Below, in pieces: positions 14,523-18,943 of a stretch of 18,943 nucleotides of DNA (position 1 is its first letter; every line of letters starts with the position of its first letter). The notes beneath the pieces are model-generated. The model was not told the origin of the DNA. It searched no databases and worked only from the letters and a program-made list of their open reading frames with translations. The position numbers were made by a program, and so were the translations under genes. Source of the stretch: Brevundimonas sp. (GTDB taxonomy: Bacteria; Pseudomonadota; Alphaproteobacteria; Caulobacterales; Caulobacteraceae); contig JANJTI010000250.1 in the NCBI GenBank assembly GCA_024711185.1, forward strand, positions 1 to 18,943. Direction: 5' to 3'.

Positions 14523-14657
14523 GTGAAGCGGACCTATCAGCCGTCGCGACTCGTGCGCAAGCGCCGTCACGGCTTCCGTTCGCGGATGGCCACCAAGAAC
14601 GGTCAGAAGATCGTGGCCCGCCGCCGCGCCAAGGGCCGCAAGCGCCTGACGGCCTAG
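14523..14657 (+). CDS. rpmH: 50S ribosomal protein L34
   Basis: This is a 44-residue, strongly basic protein with the L34 sequence from end to end: [18 protein letters not shown], then [18 protein letters not shown] and the RKRLTA end. It is a small structural protein of the large ribosomal subunit that binds 23S rRNA. It starts with GTG preceded by a GAGGAG site at good spacing. It is the first gene of the rpmH-rnpA-yidC-engB cluster, driven by the promoter at 14429-14457. The gap to rnpA (128 bases) is filled by a palindromic repeat pair. Confidence 0.97.
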   Translation: MKRTYQPSRLVRKRRHGFRSRMATKNGQKIVARRRAKGRKRLTA

Positions 14658-14667
14658 GCCTTCCGTT

Positions 14668-14783
14668 CCTCCCTCCGGGGAGGGGGACCATGCGAAGCAT
14701 GGTGGAGGGGCCTGACCCGGACCCGGTGGATGCGGATTTCCGCCTCCACCGCTTCGCGGTCCCCCTCCCCCGAAGGGGGAGGA
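14668..14783 (+). repeat. inverted pair of palindromic intergenic repeats between rpmH and rnpA
   Basis: Two copies of a roughly 43-base repeat face each other. Copy 1 (14668-14710) contains CCCTCCGGGGAGGG, then GGGGACC, then the hairpin CCATGC-GAA-GCATGG and GTGGAGG. Copy 2 (14742-14783) is its reverse complement with small changes: CCTCCACC, CCGC-TTC-GCGG, GGTCCCCC and a perfect 8-bp hairpin CCTCCCCC-GAA-GGGGGAGG (14764-14782). Each copy can fold into two adjacent hairpins, and the two can also pair with each other (GGTGGAGG with CCTCCACC, GGGGGACC with GGTCCCCC). The base changes between copies preserve pairing. The last GGGGGAGG is also the rnpA ribosome-binding site. The layout is that of a mobile-derived intergenic repeat. 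Confidence 0.88.
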
Positions 14784-14785
14784 CA

Positions 14786-15196
14786 ATGCAGCAGACCCTG
14801 AAAATCGAGCGCCTGAAGTCGCGGCCCCAGTTTCTGGCGGCCGCGAAAGGCGTTTCCCAGGCCCGCGGCGCCGTGGTCGTCCAGCGCCTCGACCGGCGCG
14901 ACGGCGACCCCGTCACCCGCGTCGGTTTCACGGCGACCCGCAAGATCGGCGGCGCGGTCGTCCGCAATCGCGCCAAGCGCCGCCTGCGCGAGGCGGCGCG
15001 GGCGCTCGTTCCCCTCCACGGCCTCCCCGGCAGCGACTATGTCTTCATCGCCCGCATGGGCACCGCCGACCGCCCGTGGGAGCGTTTGCTTGACGACGTG
15101 AAATCGGCGCTTACAAGGCTCGCGACCCCGCGAACGGCGCCCGAAGACGCGCCTCCAGCGTCTCGCCCGCCCACGTCCGCCGGCCAGGATTCCTGA
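14786..15196 (+). CDS. rnpA: ribonuclease P protein component
   Basis: The 136-residue basic protein is the protein subunit of RNase P, which with its catalytic RNA matures tRNA 5' ends. It shows the family pattern: LKSRPQFLAAAKG near the start, VGFTATRKIGGAVVRNRAKRRLREA (about 46-70) with the RNR signature that contacts the RNA, and YVFIAR in the last strand. A Pro/Ala/Thr-rich C-terminal tail of about 20 residues is extra. The ATG at 14786 is favoured because it is where family similarity begins and GGGGGAGG lies 4 bases before it; an in-frame ATG at 14690 would only translate the repeat DNA. That Shine-Dalgarno forms one arm of a stable repeat hairpin, which could lower translation. yidC starts 4 bases after the stop. 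Confidence 0.95.
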   Translation: MQQTLKIERLKSRPQFLAAAKGVSQARGAVVVQRLDRRDGDPVTRVGFTATRKIGGAVVRNRAKRRLREAARALVPLHGLPGSDYVFIARMGTADRPWERLLDDVKSALTRLATPRTAPEDAPPASRPPTSAGQDS

Positions 15197-15200
15197 CTCC

Positions 15201-16997
15201 ATGCCCCCTCAAGACAACAGCCGCAACACGATCCTCTTCGTCGTGATCGCGGCGATCATGCTGCTCGGCTACAGCTATTTCGTCATGCAGCCGCAGGCGG
15301 AGAAGCGCCGCGCCGCCCAGCAGGCCGCGGCCGAGCAGACGACCCGGAGCCCGGTCACGACCCCCTCGCCCAGCGCCGCCATCTTCACCACCGACCGCAC
15401 CGCGGCGATGGCGACGTCGGTCCGGGTGCCGATCGAAACGCCGAAGCTGCGCGGCTCGCTGTCGCTGACCGGCGCCCGCATCGACGACCTGTTCCTGACC
15501 GACTACCGCGAACGCCTCGACCGGGACTCGCCGGCGGTCGAACTGTTCCGCCCGGAAGGCATGCGCCACGCCTACCAGGCCCTGTTCGGATGGAACGGCC
15601 CCAACATTCCGGGCGGGGTGCCCGGCAAGGATACCCCGTGGCGGCTCACCGAGGGCGCGACGCTGACGCCGACGACGCCGGTCACCCTGGTCTGGGACAA
15701 CGGCGCCGGCCTGCGCTTCACCCGCCGCATCTCGGTCGACGACAGCTACATGTTCACGGTGACCGACACGGTCGCCAACTTCTCGGCCCAGCCGGTCACC
15801 CTCGCCCCTTGGGGTCGTGTGGAGCGCCAGGGCGTGCCGGACGAGCTGGGCCGCAACCAGATCCTGCACGAGGGCGCCATCGGCACCTTCGGGAACGGCG
15901 ACGGCTACACCACCGAGCAGCTCAAGTATGGCGGCTGGATCAAGAAGCCGGTGCAGGAGCACGAATCGACCGGCGGCTGGCTGGGCATCACCGACAAGTA
16001 CTGGATGTCGGCGCTGATCCCCCCGCAGGGCGAGCGTATCGAGGCCGCCTTCCGCGTTTCCGGCGAACAGCGCGAGTCCGCCGTCCATTCGGCGACCATG
16101 CTGGGCGAGGCGCACACCATCGCGCCGAACCGCCAGATCACCGAGACCACCCGGCTGTTCGCCGGCGCGAAGCGCAACGAGGTGCTGGCCGCCTACGAGA
16201 AATCCCTCGACCTGCCGCGCTTCATCTACGCCATCGACTGGGGCTTCCTGTTCTTCCTGACCCGCCCGATCTTCATCATCATCGAGTTCTTCTACGGCAT
16301 CCTCGGCAACTTCGGCCTCGCCATCCTGGCGCTGACCCTCGTCGTCCGGCTCGTGATGTTCCCCCTGGCCAACAAGGCCTACGAGAGCATGTCGAAGATG
16401 CGGAACCTCCAGCCGAAGATGGAGGAGATCAAGAAGAAGTACCCGGACGACGCGCCGAAGCAGCAGCAGGAGCTGATGGCGCTGTACCAGAAGGAGAAGA
16501 TCAACCCGCTGGCCGGCTGCCTTCCGCTGCTGCTCCAGATTCCGGTCTTCTACGCCGTCTACAAGATGCTGTTCGTGACCATCGAGATGCGTCACGCGCC
16601 CTTCTTCGGCTGGCTGCAGGATCTGTCGGCCAAGGACCCGACCATGATCTGGAACCTGTGGGGCCTCCTGCCGTGGGACCCCGCGGCGGTGCCGCTGCTC
16701 GGGCCGCATCTCGCCGGGACCTTCTCGCTCAGCATCCTGGCCATCGTCTACGGCCTCACCATGTGGCTGCAGATGGCCATGAGCCCGCCGGCGCCCGATC
16801 CGATGCAGCGCCGCCTGTTCCAGCTGATGCCGATCGTCTTCACCTTCATCATGGCCACCTTCCCGGCCGGCCTGCTGCTCTACTGGGGCTGGTCGAACGT
16901 CCTGACCATCGTCCAGCAGTACGTGATCATGCATCGCCTGAAGGCCGAAAACCCGATCGACACCTTCTTCGCGCGTCTCAAGAAGGCGAAGGCCTAG
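15201..16997 (+). CDS. yidC: membrane protein insertase YidC
   Basis: The 598-residue YidC/Oxa1/Alb3 insertase places proteins in the inner membrane, alone or with SecYEG. TM1 (about 10-29) anchors an N-terminal signal helix. A large periplasmic beta domain follows (about 55-340). The conserved core begins near [13 protein letters not shown] and includes the hydrophilic-groove arginine Arg383 ([10 protein letters not shown]), the cytoplasmic helical hairpin ([18 protein letters not shown]), [16 protein letters not shown], and the last TM pair ([16 protein letters not shown]). The length fits Gram-negative YidC. It directly follows rnpA and is followed one base later by engB, so the three are probably co-translated. 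yidD is not between rnpA and yidC here. Confidence 0.98.
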   Translation: MPPQDNSRNTILFVVIAAIMLLGYSYFVMQPQAEKRRAAQQAAAEQTTRSPVTTPSPSAAIFTTDRTAAMATSVRVPIETPKLRGSLSLTGARIDDLFLTDYRERLDRDSPAVELFRPEGMRHAYQALFGWNGPNIPGGVPGKDTPWRLTEGATLTPTTPVTLVWDNGAGLRFTRRISVDDSYMFTVTDTVANFSAQPVTLAPWGRVERQGVPDELGRNQILHEGAIGTFGNGDGYTTEQLKYGGWIKKPVQEHESTGGWLGITDKYWMSALIPPQGERIEAAFRVSGEQRESAVHSATMLGEAHTIAPNRQITETTRLFAGAKRNEVLAAYEKSLDLPRFIYAIDWGFLFFLTRPIFIIIEFFYGILGNFGLAILALTLVVRLVMFPLANKAYESMSKMRNLQPKMEEIKKKYPDDAPKQQQELMALYQKEKINPLAGCLPLLLQIPVFYAVYKMLFVTIEMRHAPFFGWLQDLSAKDPTMIWNLWGLLPWDPAAVPLLGPHLAGTFSLSILAIVYGLTMWLQMAMSPPAPDPMQRRLFQLMPIVFTFIMATFPAGLLLYWGWSNVLTIVQQYVIMHRLKAENPIDTFFARLKKAKA

Positions 16998-16998
16998 G

Positions 16999-17640
16999 GT
17001 GGAGGACTTCACCCCCGAGGAGCTGGAGCAGGCGCGCATCCTGTTCGCGCGACCGGCCACCTTCGTCATGGGGTGCGCGAAGATCGAGCAGCTGCCGGAG
17101 CCCGACCTGCCGGAGGTCGCCTTTGCCGGCCGCTCGAACGTCGGCAAGTCCAGCCTGATCAACGGCCTCGTCGGCATGTCCAAGCTGGCCCGCGCCTCCA
17201 ACGAGCCGGGCCGAACGCGCGAGGTCAACTTCTTCGACCTCGACGGAAAGATGCGGCTGGTCGACCTGCCCGGCTACGGCTGGGCCAAGGCCTCGAAGGC
17301 GACGGTGAAGAAGTTCCAGGACCTCGGCCGCGACTACCTGCGCGGGCGCGTCACCCTGAAGCGGGTCTACCTGCTGATCGACGCCCGTCACGGCCTGAAG
17401 AAGGTCGACGACGAGGCGCTGGACGCCCTCGACCTCGCCGCCGTCAGCTACCAGATCGTCCTGACCAAGGCCGACAAGCTGAAGAAGGGCGAGGGTGAGA
17501 AGATGGCCGCCGCCACTCTCAAGGCCATCGCCAAACGCCCGGCCGCCTATCCGGCCGTGGCCCTGACCTCGGCCGAGAAGGGCGACGGCCTGCCCGAGCT
17601 CCGCGCCGAGATCATGCGCACCACGGGCGTCGTGCTCTAG
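16999..17640 (+). CDS. engB: ribosome biogenesis GTP-binding protein EngB/YihA
   Basis: This is a 213-residue TRAFAC-class GTPase needed for late assembly of the 50S ribosomal subunit. The G motifs are complete: G1 GRSNVGKS (44-51), G2 Thr in [11 protein letters not shown] (69-79), G3 DLPGYG (89-94), G4 TKAD (156-159) and G5 SAEKG (191-195). The [12 protein letters not shown] and DLPGYGWA wording is typical of the family. The GTG start at 16999 begins one base after the yidC stop, with GAAGG about 10 bases upstream, so translation is coupled to yidC. An alternative later start would remove N-terminal residues typical of the family. Confidence 0.97.
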   Translation: MEDFTPEELEQARILFARPATFVMGCAKIEQLPEPDLPEVAFAGRSNVGKSSLINGLVGMSKLARASNEPGRTREVNFFDLDGKMRLVDLPGYGWAKASKATVKKFQDLGRDYLRGRVTLKRVYLLIDARHGLKKVDDEALDALDLAAVSYQIVLTKADKLKKGEGEKMAAATLKAIAKRPAAYPAVALTSAEKGDGLPELRAEIMRTTGVVL

Positions 17641-17677
17641 GCTTGCCAGCGCCTCTGCCCGGTGGTCCGCTGGCGCC

Positions 17678-18637
17678 ATGCGTCAGCGCCACATCCGCAC
17701 CGACCGCCTGACCCAGCAGATCCTCGAGGCCGGCTCCGGACCGCTGGTGCTGCTGGTCCACGGCTTCCCCGAGCTCTCGATCAGCTGGCGCGCCCAGGTC
17801 GAGGCGCTGGCCGCCGCCGGCTTCCACGCCGTCGCGCCCGACATGCGCGGCTACGGCGGGACGGAGAAGACTGCGGAGCGTGAGAGCTACTCGATCCTCC
17901 ACCTCTTCGGCGATCTGGTCGATCTTGTGCGGGCGCTGGGCGAGGATCGCTGCGTCGTCGTCGGCCATGACTGGGGCGCCGCCGTCGCCTGGCATTGCGC
18001 CCTGATGCGCCCCGACCTGTTCACCGCCGTCGCCGCCCTGTCGGTGCCGTTCCAGCCGCGCCGGCCGAAGGGACCGCCGACCGCCGCCATGGCCGCGCTG
18101 GCGAAGCGGGCGGGGCGCGGCGACCTGTACATCAGCCGCTTCCAGCCGGAGGACGCCCACCTTGCGTTCGACGCCGATCCGGCGACCGCCCTGCGCAAGA
18201 TGTTCCATGCCTACGACGGCGCCACGCCGGCCGCGCGGCAGTCGTCCGGCTTCATCCCGGAGGGGCAGGACTTCCTCTCGACCGCTCCTGAGGACGCGAC
18301 CCTGCCGCCGTGGATGAGCGAGCCGCACTTCGCCGAATATGTCGCGGCTTTCACGGCCGGCGGCTTCCGCGCCCCCCTGGACTGGTACCGCTGCCTCGAC
18401 CTGAACTGGGCGCAGACGGCCTGGCTGCAGGACGCGCGCATCCGGGTTCCGGCCGCCTTCATGGTCGGGGAACGCGACCCCGTCCGCCACTACGCCGGCG
18501 CCCACGAGGCGGCGATGCAGGACTGGATTCCCGATTTGCGCAGCCAGCGCGTCCTGCCGGGCGCGGGTCACTGGATCCAGCAGGAGCGACCGGATGAGGT
18601 GAACGGTTTCCTGCTGGATTTCCTGCGGAGCCTCTAG
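17678..18637 (+). CDS. alpha/beta hydrolase, epoxide-hydrolase type
   Basis: This is a 319-residue soluble hydrolase. It shows the HGFPE oxyanion motif (28-32), the nucleophile elbow GHDWG with Asp98 at 96-100, cap-domain tyrosines at Tyr151 and Tyr237, a candidate acid Asp267 (GERDPV) and the catalytic His298 (GAGHWIQQERP). An aspartate nucleophile with two cap tyrosines points to epoxide hydrolase and away from esterase; a haloalkane dehalogenase is less likely because of the tyrosines. No signal peptide is seen. The gene follows engB by 37 bases in the same direction, but the function is unrelated. It ends on a CTAG shared with the convergent gene. Confidence 0.9.
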   Translation: MRQRHIRTDRLTQQILEAGSGPLVLLVHGFPELSISWRAQVEALAAAGFHAVAPDMRGYGGTEKTAERESYSILHLFGDLVDLVRALGEDRCVVVGHDWGAAVAWHCALMRPDLFTAVAALSVPFQPRRPKGPPTAAMAALAKRAGRGDLYISRFQPEDAHLAFDADPATALRKMFHAYDGATPAARQSSGFIPEGQDFLSTAPEDATLPPWMSEPHFAEYVAAFTAGGFRAPLDWYRCLDLNWAQTAWLQDARIRVPAAFMVGERDPVRHYAGAHEAAMQDWIPDLRSQRVLPGAGHWIQQERPDEVNGFLLDFLRSL

Positions 18638-18943
18638 AGGCCCATGGCCGCCCGGGCGGTGATCTCCAGACTGCGCAGCCGCGGTTCGAGTTCGAAGATC
18701 ATGCCGGTGATCATGACCTCATCGACCTTCGTCAGCGCGATGAACTCCGAGAGCTTGCGCCGCACCGCCGCCTCTCCGCCGATGGCGGCGTACGTCAGCC
18801 GGCTTTCGACCGCCGCAATCGGGCGGCGGTCGAGGACGGCCGCGATGTCGTCGACCGGCGGCTTGAGCCGGCCGGGCTGGCCGGTCACGACCGCGGCAAA
18901 CGACTGCTGCATCGAGGTGGACAGCCGCTGCGCCTCGGCATCG
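18634..18943 (-). CDS. luciferase-like (LLM class) flavin-dependent monooxygenase, C-terminal part
   Basis: The 3' end of a gene that runs off the right edge; about 102 codons are visible. The protein reads DAEAQRLSTSMQQSFAAV at the window edge and continues through LTYAAIGGEAAVRRKLSEF to DEVMITGMIFELEPRLRSLE. This matches the last part of bacterial luciferase-like monooxygenases of the MsnO8/YhbW-type group: the strand and helix after the flavin barrel, with the terminal helix pattern. Family members use reduced flavin from a separate reductase. The substrate is unknown. The stop codon (18634-18636) overlaps the stop of the convergent alpha/beta hydrolase gene. The internal ATG at 18912 is not the real start because the family sequence continues upstream of it. 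Confidence 0.82.
   Translation of the reverse strand, partial: DAEAQRLSTSMQQSFAAVVTGQPGRLKPPVDDIAAVLDRRPIAAVESRLTYAAIGGEAAVRRKLSEFIALTKVDEVMITGMIFELEPRLRSLEITARAAMGL

Noticed and set aside
14668..14684. Intrinsic terminator after rpmH
   Set aside because: CCCTCC/GGAGGG can form a hairpin, but no U run follows, and the element is better explained as part of the repeat. Some read-through reduction is still possible.
14690..14785. N-terminal extension of RnpA from an in-frame ATG at 14690
   Set aside because: The 32 extra residues are a translation of the palindromic repeats, there is no ribosome-binding site at the right distance, and RnpA similarity starts at 14786.
15111..17228. A 705-codon open frame on the minus strand across yidC and engB
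   Set aside because: It lies antisense to two unmistakable genes, and its composition (Arg, Gly, Asp, His and Val-rich with no motifs) is what GC-rich codon bias produces on the opposite strand.

Overview
The window is GC-rich throughout, and its gene content points to an alphaproteobacterium, most likely of the Caulobacterales (Brevundimonas or Caulobacter relatives). The pointers are the rpmH-rnpA-yidC-engB order, a class Ia ribonucleotide reductase whose two subunit genes are split, frequent GTG/TTG starts, and palindromic intergenic repeats. The genus is inferred from general resemblance; no search was run. Nearly all the DNA is coding, and the many long antisense open frames are GC-rich shadows of real genes.

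Layout, left to right. (1) 2-685 is the 3' end of a gamma-glutamyltransferase gene, convergent with an LpxR-like outer-membrane protein (702-1580, minus). (2) nrdA (1732-3618, minus) has a control region at 3619-3887 with two NrdR-type boxes exactly 31 bp apart centre to centre. (3) A rightward membrane-protein block follows: PAP2 phosphatase (3888-4652), a yybP-ykoY (Mn2+) riboswitch whose first conserved element contains the PAP2 stop codon, a GDT1/UPF0016 cation transporter (4830-5393) and a VanZ-like protein (5432-5797). (4) A leftward, translationally coupled pair encodes a nucleotidyltransferase (6539-7318) and a metallophosphoesterase (5776-6555). (5) A membrane-anchored hybrid histidine kinase (7482-9692) is convergent with a glutathione S-transferase (9706-10341). 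(6) nrdB (10602-11651) is preceded by a second pair of NrdR-type boxes with the same 31-bp spacing, so the RNR subunit genes lie about 7 kb apart in opposite orientations but appear to share one regulator. (7) A leftward group holds a TVP38/TMEM64 membrane protein, a sensor histidine kinase and a small secreted Ala/Glu-rich protein. (8) The classical rpmH-rnpA-yidC-engB cluster (14523-17640) starts from a near-consensus sigma-70 promoter. A large inverted pair of palindromic repeats sits between rpmH and rnpA, and the last repeat hairpin contains the rnpA Shine-Dalgarno sequence. yidD, often present between rnpA and yidC, is absent. (9) An epoxide-hydrolase-like alpha/beta hydrolase (17678-18637) ends on the same CTAG as the oppositely oriented 3' end of a luciferase-like monooxygenase gene that runs off the right edge.

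Most of the window is housekeeping: deoxynucleotide supply, ribosome and tRNA processing, and membrane-protein insertion. The points most worth a second look are regulatory: the Mn riboswitch overlapping an upstream gene, the paired NrdR sites on the split RNR genes, and the repeat that has become the rnpA ribosome-binding site. The least characterised functional unit is the coupled nucleotidyltransferase-phosphoesterase pair. I see no phage, insertion sequence, CRISPR array, tRNA or rRNA.
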